The translations under genes were made by a program, and so were the position numbers. A stretch of DNA of 56,637 nucleotides from BJGN01 sp041159865 (lineage in GTDB: Bacteria; Bacteroidota; Bacteroidia; Chitinophagales; Saprospiraceae): the NCBI GenBank assembly GCA_041159865.1, contig JBEAXK010000103.1, positions 1 through 56,637 of the forward strand, written 5' to 3'. Each line of letters begins with the position of its first letter. Within the stretch, counting starts at the first letter, position 1. The notes beneath the pieces are model-generated. The model ran no database searches and was not told the DNA's origin. It saw only the letters and a list, made by a program, of their open reading frames with translations. Positions 19,253 to 25,856 of the stretch are shown piece by piece.

Positions 19253-19870
19253 TTAAGATTTAAGAAGGAGGTGATTAAATATTTTAAAAGATCGCTGAAT
19301 GATGGTTTCAGGGTTTGATAGACCTATCCTCAATCCCCGCTTCCTTATAGATAGGGTTACCATACCATGAACAGTGCTCCAGATTAAATAGGAAATTGAA
19401 TCTAAATCTGTTTCTTGAATAAATCCTTGACTCATACAATTAGAAATAATTGTTTTCAGATAATCAAAAGCCATCTTTCCTTCTTTCCAGTTAGAATCGT
19501 CCAGATCTGTCAAAAAAGCTATGGGAGCTTCCATAATAAACATTAAATCATACAATTCTGAATTTTCTTGTGCAAAACCAATATAAATTTCACCGAGAGC
19601 AATTAATTGATCCATTGGATTTTCATGAATCTCAGATGCTTTAAACCTCTTTAAAAGTTCTGAAAAAGCTTCAGCATGAATGGTATAAAAAATCTCATTT
19701 TTATCTTTAAAATATTGATAAATCGTAGAAGGACTAAATTCAATTTTCTCTGCAATATTCCTCAGGGTGGTTGCCTCAAATCCCTTGGCTAAAAATAATT
19801 CTTTGGCCGCCATTAAAATGGCGAGTCTTAAATCCAGTCGTTCCCTGATTCTTCTTTCTGTTACACCCAT
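19253..19870 (-). CDS. TetR/AcrR-family transcriptional regulator, operon 2
   Basis: A 205-residue regulator with a TetR helix-turn-helix: ELFLAKGFEATTLRNIAEKI followed by EFSPSTIYQYFKDKNEIFY near residues 47-65. The C-terminal half resembles the TetR_C_33-like class (tryptophan-containing, SYLIWSTVHGMVTLSI), but the ligand is unknown. It is the first gene of the second efflux operon. A perfect 6-1-6 palindrome (AGAACA T TGTTCT, 19892-19904) lies only 21 bases upstream of its start codon and is a strong operator candidate, so autoregulation of the operon is likely. Confidence 0.92.
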   Translation of the reverse strand: MGVTERRIRERLDLRLAILMAAKELFLAKGFEATTLRNIAEKIEFSPSTIYQYFKDKNEIFYTIHAEAFSELLKRFKASEIHENPMDQLIALGEIYIGFAQENSELYDLMFIMEAPIAFLTDLDDSNWKEGKMAFDYLKTIISNCMSQGFIQETDLDSISYLIWSTVHGMVTLSIRKRGLRIGLSNPETIIQRSFKIFNHLLLKS

Positions 19871-19891
19871 AATTAAACGATGTTTTATTTT

Positions 19892-19904
19892 AGAACATTG
19901 TTCT
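19892..19904. promoter_or_regulatory. Candidate TetR operator palindrome, operon 2
   Basis: AGAACATTGTTCT is a perfect palindrome around a central T. It is flanked by further A/T-rich near-symmetry (TTTT before, TAAAA after) and sits between the start codon of tetR (19870) and the divergent sigma-factor gene (19989). Symmetry, size and position fit a TetR dimer site. It could also influence the divergent ECF promoter. Confidence 0.6.
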
Positions 19905-19988
19905 TAAAAAAAGGTTTAATAATTTCTTGCCTAAAAAGCAACCCTTTTCTTTTTTACTGGTCATTATCAATGAAACAAGGGCACAAAA

Positions 19989-20537
19989 ATGGAAAGACCC
20001 ATTACAGAAGATATAAATCGCTTGGTTGAAAAATGTTTGAATGGAAGTCAGAAAGCTCAATTTGAACTCTATCATACTTATGCAAAAGCTATGTTTAACA
20101 CTTGTATTAGGTTTTTAAGTGACCACCGGGATGCAGAAGAAGTTTTACAAAATGCATTTATTTTAATTTTCAAAAATCTAAAATCATATAGGGGTGAATC
20201 AACCATTGGTGCATGGATTAAAAAAATAGTGATACATCAGTGCATCAATAAATTAAAAGAAAAAACGATGGTGTTTCAAGAATTACATTCAATGCATTTT
20301 GAAATACCTGAAGAAAATAACACCATGGATTATCATGAATTTAATCAAAATATGATTCCTCACATAACCAAGGCAATGGCAAACTTACCAATAGGTTACA
20401 GAACAGTATGCAATCTCTACTTATTTGAAGGTTATGATCACGAAGAAATAGCCAGCATTTTAAATATTTCTGTTACTACTTCAAAATCTCAATATAGCAG
20501 AGCTAAACAAAAATTAAGAGAAAATCTAGGCAAATGA
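19989..20537 (+). CDS. RNA polymerase ECF-type sigma factor
   Basis: A 182-residue sigma-70 family member with only regions 2 and 4. Region 2 is visible as RFLSDHRDAEEVLQNAFILI near residues 39-58, followed by FKNLKSYRGESTIGAWI. Region 4 contains LPIGYRTVCNLYLFEGYDHE and the helix-turn-helix EIASILNISVTTSKSQYSRA. It directs RNA polymerase to a specific promoter set. The stop overlaps the start of the next gene by 4 bases (ATGA-type), a typical sigma/anti-sigma arrangement. No Bacteroidota -7/-33 pair is evident upstream; autoregulation by its own unknown promoter is possible. Confidence 0.93.
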   Translation: MERPITEDINRLVEKCLNGSQKAQFELYHTYAKAMFNTCIRFLSDHRDAEEVLQNAFILIFKNLKSYRGESTIGAWIKKIVIHQCINKLKEKTMVFQELHSMHFEIPEENNTMDYHEFNQNMIPHITKAMANLPIGYRTVCNLYLFEGYDHEEIASILNISVTTSKSQYSRAKQKLRENLGK

Positions 20538-21070
20538 AAAATAAAGATGAATTAGAAAAATTTGTAGTTCAAGAAAGGGAACTTTTTGATTTTGAGATGC
20601 CTGATGAAAAAATATGGAGAAATATTTCCAATCAGATAAATCCAGAATCTCTCTCTTTAGTTTGGTACAAAAACCGTTTTTTTAGAGGTATTGCAGCTGG
20701 CTTTATCCTTTTAATTATGGGAGGATATATGGGATTCCTCATCGGAAATAATAATGATTCACCACTTTGGAATATAGGTCTGGAGCCAAAACCCTTTCTT
20801 GATTTTGAGATGGTTTCGAAAAAAAGTATTCAGAAAAAGTTATTTCAACTTAAAGAATTAGGTGCAGAAGAGAGTATTTATGTTGATTTAAAGCAGATTG
20901 ACAAATCTATGGAAGAATTGAAAAGGGAACTAAAAACGATTCCATTGGGTCAGGAAAAAATAATTTTAGAACAGCTCAAACTTGGATATCAAACAAAAAT
21001 TGAAATTCTTGACAAAATCCTACAACGTTTAGAGCCAAAAACACAAAACCAAAATGAAAAAGAAATTTAG
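20534..21070 (+). CDS. Probable anti-sigma factor, single-pass membrane protein
   Basis: A 178-residue protein with no clear named family. The N-terminal 45 residues are acidic and cytoplasmic-like (FEMPDEKIWRNISNQI). One transmembrane helix follows at about residues 50-69 (GIAAGFILLIMGGYMGFLIG), and the rest is a periplasmic, charged, coiled-coil-prone segment (KSMEELKRELKTI, EKIILEQLKLGYQTKIEI). No zinc-binding anti-sigma (ZAS) HxxxCxxC motif is present. The 4-base overlap with the ECF sigma gene and the one-helix topology make anti-sigma function likely by position. It overlaps the next gene by 17 bases. Confidence 0.65.
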   Translation: MKNKDELEKFVVQERELFDFEMPDEKIWRNISNQINPESLSLVWYKNRFFRGIAAGFILLIMGGYMGFLIGNNNDSPLWNIGLEPKPFLDFEMVSKKSIQKKLFQLKELGAEESIYVDLKQIDKSMEELKRELKTIPLGQEKIILEQLKLGYQTKIEILDKILQRLEPKTQNQNEKEI

Positions 21071-22106
21071 TATTATCGCAATTACCTTAACCTTTTTCTT
21101 TTTCCCCCTACTTTTAAAAGCCTATGGGGTAAAAGAAACCTTTACAAAAAGAATTACGGAAGAATTTAACATTCATGCTGATGGAAAAACGAGTATAAGC
21201 AATAAATATGGCCATGTCGTTTTAAATCATTGGGACAAAAATTCAGTAAAAATTATGGTTCAAATTGAAGTAAAAGCCTCAAATAAAAATGAGGCTAACA
21301 GTTTATTTGACGGTATAAAAATAGATTTTTCAACAAGTGAATCGAATGTTAGTGCTACTACGGTATTACAGTTTAATAAAGATAATTACAACAATTATAT
21401 GAATAGCCTTGGTGATTTATTATCTTTCATTATTTCAATTAAATCAAACAATGAATTTAGAATTAATTATGAGGTTTGGATGCCTTATGAAAATAGTGTG
21501 AATGTCAATTTAAAATATGGCAATTTAACCTCACAATCCATAGGGGGAAATGCAAATATAGACGTAAAATATGGCAACTTTACCCTCACTGATGTAAAAG
21601 GTAACACAACTGTAATACTTGGGTATGGAAATGGTACCCTAGAAAAAACCAAATATCTGTCTGCCGACATAAAATATAGTAATCTAAAAGCCGATGATAT
21701 TTTAAAAGCGGATTTGGTGACGAAATACTCAAACGTTAATATATTGAAAGCTAAGATATTAAGAATTAATTCAGGATATGACACTTATAAAATTGGAGGT
21801 TTAGAAAACATTATTATTGAGGCAAAATATGGTGGACATTCCCTCACTTTAGGTCAAAATGTTGAAAAAGTAAGGCTCGTCGGAAGTTATACTGGTTTTA
21901 CCTTAAAGATGCCTAATGATAATGCCTTTGAATTTTACACCGTCGGTAAATATACTTCATTTAAATTTCCAGCTTCTGTTCACTTTAATCAAAAGCGAGT
22001 TGAATCGTCAACTAAGGAATATAAGGGATATTATAAATCTTCCAGAGGCTTTTTCCTGGAAGCAGATTTAGATTACGGTAGTCTTATCGTTAATACCCCT
22101 GATTAA
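21054..22106 (+). CDS. Exported KYGN-repeat beta-structured protein (DUF4097-like)
   Basis: A 350-residue exported protein. A signal peptide is visible (KKKFSIIAITLTFFFFPLLL, cleavage near KAYG). From about residue 140 it carries short repeats with the core KYGN/KYSN: LKYGNLTSQSIGG, VKYGNFTLTDVKG, LGYGNGTLEKTK, IKYSNLKADD, TKYSNVNILKA. This periodic pattern suggests a beta-solenoid, as in DUF4097/DUF2807-type putative adhesins. It is the third gene of the ECF operon and overlaps the anti-sigma gene by 17 bases, so it is probably a target or sensor partner of the sigma system in the periplasm or outer membrane. The exact role is unknown. Confidence 0.7.
   Translation: MKKKFSIIAITLTFFFFPLLLKAYGVKETFTKRITEEFNIHADGKTSISNKYGHVVLNHWDKNSVKIMVQIEVKASNKNEANSLFDGIKIDFSTSESNVSATTVLQFNKDNYNNYMNSLGDLLSFIISIKSNNEFRINYEVWMPYENSVNVNLKYGNLTSQSIGGNANIDVKYGNFTLTDVKGNTTVILGYGNGTLEKTKYLSADIKYSNLKADDILKADLVTKYSNVNILKAKILRINSGYDTYKIGGLENIIIEAKYGGHSLTLGQNVEKVRLVGSYTGFTLKMPNDNAFEFYTVGKYTSFKFPASVHFNQKRVESSTKEYKGYYKSSRGFFLEADLDYGSLIVNTPD
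21505..21835 (+). repeat. KYGN/KYSN beta-repeats within the exported ECF-operon protein
   Basis: Five or six imperfect repeats of roughly 18-24 residues with a K-Y-G/S-N core (KYGN, KYGN, GYGN, KYSN, KYSN, then KYGG). The even spacing suggests rungs of a beta-solenoid. They are visible in the protein only; the DNA copies have diverged. Confidence 0.65.
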
Positions 22107-22125
22107 TTGCAAATTGCAATTAATC
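22101..22125. promoter_or_regulatory. 25-base perfect palindrome at the end of the ECF operon
   Basis: Two perfect 12-base arms, GATTAATTGCAA and TTGCAATTAATC, flank a single A. The element begins in the last sense codon of the 21054-22106 gene and includes its TAA stop. It may be a DNA-binding site or part of an AT-rich transcript-end structure. A second small hairpin follows directly at 22126-22148. Confidence 0.55.
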
Positions 22126-22149
22126 AAAAGGAACCATTTTATCCTTTTT
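22126..22149 (+). terminator. Weak AT-rich terminator-like hairpin after the ECF operon
   Basis: AAAAGGA (22126-22132) pairs with TCCTTTT (22142-22148) across a 9-base loop and is followed by one more T. The stem is short and AT-rich, so termination would be partial. Confidence 0.35.
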
Positions 22150-22173
22150 AGTGTTCTTATGCTAAAAAATAAA

Positions 22174-22599
22174 ATGATTGACAAAATCTTAAATTTGCTG
22201 GATGAAGCAAAAAATAATATTAAACATCAGGCAGAGCATATTTCAGCGACAGCAAGGAACCAATACGAAAAAGTAATTGAAGATTGGCTTCAAATCATAC
22301 CAAATATTGAAGAATCGGGCTTGCAATTATATAGTTTCTCCTTTGGCGCTTCTTTAAATCCTTCCATCGATGCAGAATTTAAAGGAAAATGTGCTGACTT
22401 TCCAATAGAAAAATGGGAGGAATTGGCATCACTGAACGAAAAGAATAAAAGTCTGGCTTTAGTTTATAATACCCTAAAGTCAACTTTTAAAATGTATCAA
22501 AAAATTAAACCAGATATGCCTGAGGATTTTTATCTTCGCATTCGCATCAGGTTGAATCCAGAAATACGTGTGTTCATTGGAGAGCGACCCATTGCCTAA
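22174..22599 (+). CDS. Small hypothetical protein, unknown function
   Basis: I do not recognise this protein. From the ATG at 22174 it has 141 residues (MIDKILNLLDEAK...). Another in-frame ATG lies 15 bases upstream (22159), and a TTG at 22114 would fall inside the palindrome. No signal peptide or membrane helix is present. The N-terminal third is helical and charged, and the C-terminal part has alternating hydrophobic residues (FYLRIRIRLNPEIRVFIGE) that look like a beta hairpin. It ends 6 bases before the rlmH GTG start, so the two are likely cotranscribed. Confidence 0.65.
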   Translation: MIDKILNLLDEAKNNIKHQAEHISATARNQYEKVIEDWLQIIPNIEESGLQLYSFSFGASLNPSIDAEFKGKCADFPIEKWEELASLNEKNKSLALVYNTLKSTFKMYQKIKPDMPEDFYLRIRIRLNPEIRVFIGERPIA

Positions 22600-22605
22600 C
22601 TACTG

Positions 22606-23079
22606 GTGAAAATAGAAACTTGGTTTATTGGTAAAACAACTCCCACCTATTTGCAGGTTGGTGTAGATGATTTTTACCAAAGGATCAAGAAATATATCCC
22701 TTTCGAAACGGTAATAATACCCGATATTAAAGATGGTGGAAGTTACTCAGTAAAAGATAAATTAAATAAAGAAGGGAAAAAAGTTCTTCAAAAATTAACC
22801 ATCCAGGATTATTTAATTTTACTGGATGAAGGAGGTAAGGAATATTCCTCCCTTCAATTCTCTCAGTTTATTGAAAAGGAACTTAACAAATCTCATAAAA
22901 AACTTATTTTTTTGGTAGGAGGTTCCTATGGATTTTCAAATGAATTACAAGAAAGAGCTAATTTTAAAATTTCCATGTCAAAAATGACCTTTTCCCATCA
23001 AATGGTACGATTATTTTTCCTGGAACAACTTTACAGAGGTTTTACTATACTACATAACGAACCTTATCATAATGCTTAA
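22606..23079 (+). CDS. rlmH: 23S rRNA (pseudouridine-1915-N3) methyltransferase RlmH
   Basis: A 157-residue SPOUT-class methyltransferase, the normal RlmH length. It methylates pseudouridine 1915 in helix 69 of 23S rRNA. Conserved features are YLILLDEGGKEYSSLQFSQF, the SAM-binding knot loop FLVGGSYGFS, SKMTFSHQMVRLFFLEQLYR and the terminal EPYHNA (family EPYHxx). The start is GTG at 22606, chosen because VKIETWFIGKT aligns with the usual M-K-I-x-L-I-x-V-G-K beginning and no suitable ATG is near. It follows a small unknown gene by 6 bases and precedes the rhomboid gene by 15. Confidence 0.96.
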   Translation: MKIETWFIGKTTPTYLQVGVDDFYQRIKKYIPFETVIIPDIKDGGSYSVKDKLNKEGKKVLQKLTIQDYLILLDEGGKEYSSLQFSQFIEKELNKSHKKLIFLVGGSYGFSNELQERANFKISMSKMTFSHQMVRLFFLEQLYRGFTILHNEPYHNA

Positions 23080-23094
23080 ACCCGAAACTCAAAC

Positions 23095-23745
23095 ATGGAA
23101 ACTATAAGTCTTACTCTTTTACTTGTCGTAATTATTGGCTTTATTTCCTGGCAAGGTTTTAATAAGGATCAGGTAAAAGCGAAATTAATATTTCACCCTT
23201 ATGCCATTAAATATCATGGCGAATGGGTTCGGTTCATTACGCATGCTTTTATCCATGCAGATTGGAATCACCTTTTAATCAATCTTTTTGTTTTATATCA
23301 GTTTGGTGAAGTTGCAGAATCATTTTTTAGTTACTTATTTGGAAGTGAATATGCTCCATTGGTCTTTGTTTTATTTTTCCTCAGTGCTGTCATATTTAGT
23401 AGCATTCCTGATTATTTTAAACATCAGGATAATCCATCCTATGGTTCATTAGGTGCCAGCGGTGCCACATCTGCATTGGTATTCATATATATCGTTCAAG
23501 ATCCATGGAACTGGTTTCTTTTTCCTCCTCTTCCCGCCCTATTTTTAGGCATAGCGTATTTATATTACTCTTCTTATATGGACAAAAGAGGAGGAGATAA
23601 TATTGGGCACAACGCACATTTTTGGGGTGCAACCTTTGGATTATCCTTTGCCTTTATATCCGCAAGCATTTTAAAACCTGAATTCATTCAATATTTCATC
23701 GCAAAGCTCCTGGAAGGACCTAGTTGGCCTTCTTTTTTACAATAA
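23095..23745 (+). CDS. Rhomboid-family intramembrane serine protease
   Basis: A 216-residue membrane protein with about six hydrophobic helices. Catalytic features are intact: the TM2 region HADWNHLLINLFVLYQFGE, Ser122 in GASGA (residues 120-124) and His175 in GHNAHFWGATFG. Rhomboids cleave transmembrane substrates inside the inner membrane; the substrate here is unknown. The segment ISWQGFNKDQVKAKLIFHPY near the N-terminus is typical of Bacteroidota rhomboids. It lies between rlmH (15 bases) and the YdcF-like gene (13 bases), probably in one transcription unit. Confidence 0.93.
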   Translation: METISLTLLLVVIIGFISWQGFNKDQVKAKLIFHPYAIKYHGEWVRFITHAFIHADWNHLLINLFVLYQFGEVAESFFSYLFGSEYAPLVFVLFFLSAVIFSSIPDYFKHQDNPSYGSLGASGATSALVFIYIVQDPWNWFLFPPLPALFLGIAYLYYSSYMDKRGGDNIGHNAHFWGATFGLSFAFISASILKPEFIQYFIAKLLEGPSWPSFLQ

Positions 23746-23758
23746 TTTAATTTCGAAT

Positions 23759-24532
23759 ATGTTTTTTATTTTATCTAAAATATTTGCCTTTTGCATAAAA
23801 CCCATTGTTTGGATTTTATCTAGCTTCTTATTGTCTTTTTTTATTAAAGGTGAAAAAAGAAAAAGAACAATATTCCTTTCTGGTCTAATTTTGTTGTTTT
23901 TGCTGACGAATAATGTTTTGTTTCAATTAGTTGTAAAATGGTGGGAACCCAAAACCGTTAGGATAAATAGTTTGGAAAAAGAATATGATTTCATAGTATT
24001 ATTGGGAGGATACAGTGATTTTCAAACGGCGATGGGAAAATCAGAATTTCAATTAGGTCTGAAAGGAGGCAACAGGTTAATAACTGCGCTTCATCTATAT
24101 AAAAATGGATTCGGAAAAAAAATATTGCTATCAGGGGGTTCTGGAAAATTATTAGGCGATAAATTTGGAGAAGCTGAATATGTTGCTCCTTTTTTAAAAA
24201 CCTTGGGTATTCCTGACTCAGCAATCATTATAGAGAATAAATCCAGAAATACTTGGGAAAATGCTGTTTTTTCAAAACAAATAATTGATTCAATTCAGAA
24301 AAATGCTTCTTGTATTTTGGTTACCAGTGCCTTACACATGCCGAGATCAAAAGCTTGTTTTGACAAAGCAGGCTTAGTTACAACCATTTATCCTACTGAT
24401 TATTATTCAGAAAAATCAGATAATTTAATGAAATTACTCATTGAGCCATCTTCATCAAATCTATTTGCCTGGGAGGCAATCCTTCATGAATGGATTGGGG
24501 TTATTACCTATAAAATCAAAGGATATAACTAA
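23759..24532 (+). CDS. YdcF/SanA/ElyC-family (DUF218) membrane protein
   Basis: A 257-residue protein with two N-terminal hydrophobic helices (about residues 1-30 and 38-58) and a soluble DUF218 domain. Diagnostic stretches are DFIVLLGGY near residue 77, GGNRLITALHLYKNG, KKILLSGGSG, then ENKSRNTWENAVFSK and LVTSALHMPRSKACF. The family is linked to envelope or undecaprenyl-phosphate-dependent processes in other bacteria, but no activity can be read from sequence. It ends just 4 bases before the Nudix gene start and is probably cotranscribed with the rhomboid gene upstream. Confidence 0.88.
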   Translation: MFFILSKIFAFCIKPIVWILSSFLLSFFIKGEKRKRTIFLSGLILLFLLTNNVLFQLVVKWWEPKTVRINSLEKEYDFIVLLGGYSDFQTAMGKSEFQLGLKGGNRLITALHLYKNGFGKKILLSGGSGKLLGDKFGEAEYVAPFLKTLGIPDSAIIIENKSRNTWENAVFSKQIIDSIQKNASCILVTSALHMPRSKACFDKAGLVTTIYPTDYYSEKSDNLMKLLIEPSSSNLFAWEAILHEWIGVITYKIKGYN

Positions 24533-24536
24533 AAAT

Positions 24537-25082
24537 ATGGGTGATTGGAAAACTATTTCAAAGAAAGATATATATGAAAATGCTTGGATAGAGGTAAGTC
24601 ATCATGAGGTTATCAATCCTTCTGGCAATAATGGTATCTATGGTGTGGTTCATTTTCATCATAAAGCCATAGGTATTATAGCTGTTGATGAGCAATTAAA
24701 TATAGTATTAGTTGGTCAGGATCGTTACCCGCTCAATGCCTATTCCTGGGAAATTCCTGAAGGTGGCTGCCCCATTGGAGAAGATAACCTATCGGCGGCA
24801 AAACGCGAACTAAAAGAAGAAACAGGTCTTGAGGCTAGCCAATGGGAACCCTTATGTAAATTTCATCTTTCAAATTCAGTTACAGATGAAGAAGGTCAAT
24901 TGTTTTTAGCCAGAAATTTAAAAGCAGGAAACTCCAGTCCAGAGGAAACAGAAAATTTAAGTGTAAAAAGGGTAACTTTAGAAGAGGCTTTACTGCTGAT
25001 TGATCGCGGAGAAATAACAGATGCTATAACCATTATGGGCATTTACAAATTGGCTTTAATGAAATCCAATGGTAAACTTTAA
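24537..25082 (+). CDS. Nudix hydrolase, ADP-ribose pyrophosphatase-like
   Basis: A 181-residue hydrolase from the ATG at 24537 (MGDWKTISKK); a longer frame upstream would overlap the previous gene by 92 bases and is unlikely. The Nudix box is complete: the segment beginning GGCPIGE and ending RELKEETGL (near residues 78-100) gives G-x5-E-x7-REUxEExGU. The N-terminal beta domain and the family pattern YSWEIPEGG resemble ADP-ribose pyrophosphatases (NudF type) that clear nucleoside diphosphate sugars. It is convergent with ftsE. The substrate is inferred by family only. Confidence 0.92.
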   Translation: MGDWKTISKKDIYENAWIEVSHHEVINPSGNNGIYGVVHFHHKAIGIIAVDEQLNIVLVGQDRYPLNAYSWEIPEGGCPIGEDNLSAAKRELKEETGLEASQWEPLCKFHLSNSVTDEEGQLFLARNLKAGNSSPEETENLSVKRVTLEEALLLIDRGEITDAITIMGIYKLALMKSNGKL

Positions 25083-25106
25083 TAGCTAATTTTCATAGGC
25101 TTCCAT

Positions 25107-25790
25107 TTATCCTATTTCCTGGTCATCATAAATTCTTCCATTCACACAACGTATAATTCTGGCTGGAAAAGTCTCCAAAATTCTATAATCATGGGTAGCA
25201 AATAAAACCGCTGTATTATTTTGTTTGGAAATTTCTCTAAGTAACATAAGTATATCGTCAGAGGTATCGGGATCCAGGTTACCCGTGGGTTCATCAGCAA
25301 TGATTATTTCGGGGCTGTTTATTAAAGCTCTGGCAATCACAACTCTTTGTTGTTCACCACCAGAAAGTTGGTGTGGCATTGATTTTAACATCCCTGATAA
25401 ACCAACCTGATTTAATACCATATTTATACGATGAGCACGTTGCACCTTATCTTTCCAGCCAGTTGCCAATAAAACAAAATCTAAATTGTCTTCCACATTT
25501 CTATCTGATAACAGATTAAAATCTTGAAATACAATGCCAAGTTTTTTTCTTAATGGAGGAATTGTATTTCTATTTAACTTCGTAAGATCAAAACCTGCCA
25601 CTTCAGCATTGCCCTTTTTCAAAGGAAGAGCGGCATAAAGTACTTTCAGTAAACTAGATTTTCCACTTCCCGTTTTACCAATCAGATAAGTAAATTCACC
25701 TGCATGAATTCTTAAATTAACTTGTTGCAAAATCAATTTATCTTCCTGAAAAATAGAAGCATCTTGCATGCGAACAATCTGTTGACTCAT
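25107..25790 (-). CDS. ftsE: FtsE-like ABC transporter ATP-binding protein
   Basis: A 227-residue ABC ATPase. Walker A GKTGSGKS is at residues 38-45. The Q-loop is FQDFNLLSDRNV, the signature LSGGEQQRV, Walker B IIIADEPTGNLD, and the switch His is in ATHDYRI. The short length, GKTGSGKSSLLK and DFNLL are characteristic of FtsE, which with FtsX regulates peptidoglycan hydrolases during division. No ftsX is adjacent; the neighbours are a Nudix gene (convergent) and the divergent deaminase gene, so FtsX would have to be elsewhere. Other MacB/LolD-class ATPases are alternatives. Confidence 0.85.
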   Translation of the reverse strand: MSQQIVRMQDASIFQEDKLILQQVNLRIHAGEFTYLIGKTGSGKSSLLKVLYAALPLKKGNAEVAGFDLTKLNRNTIPPLRKKLGIVFQDFNLLSDRNVEDNLDFVLLATGWKDKVQRAHRINMVLNQVGLSGMLKSMPHQLSGGEQQRVVIARALINSPEIIIADEPTGNLDPDTSDDILMLLREISKQNNTAVLFATHDYRILETFPARIIRCVNGRIYDDQEIG

Positions 25791-25856
25791 AATTAAATAT
25801 TTTCAATAGTAACAAAAATAATATTTATATTGTAGTAATCGTATTAAATTGTAGCT

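Noticed and set aside
22114..22173. TTG-started N-terminal extension of the small unknown gene before rlmH
   Set aside because: The TTG lies inside the 25-base palindrome, and two in-frame ATG codons (22159 and 22174) follow; the extension shows no conserved feature.
24441..24536. Upstream extension of the Nudix gene overlapping the YdcF-like gene
   Set aside because: The ATG at 24537 gives a normal Nudix N-terminus directly after the YdcF-like stop, and the extension would overlap coding sequence by 92 bases.
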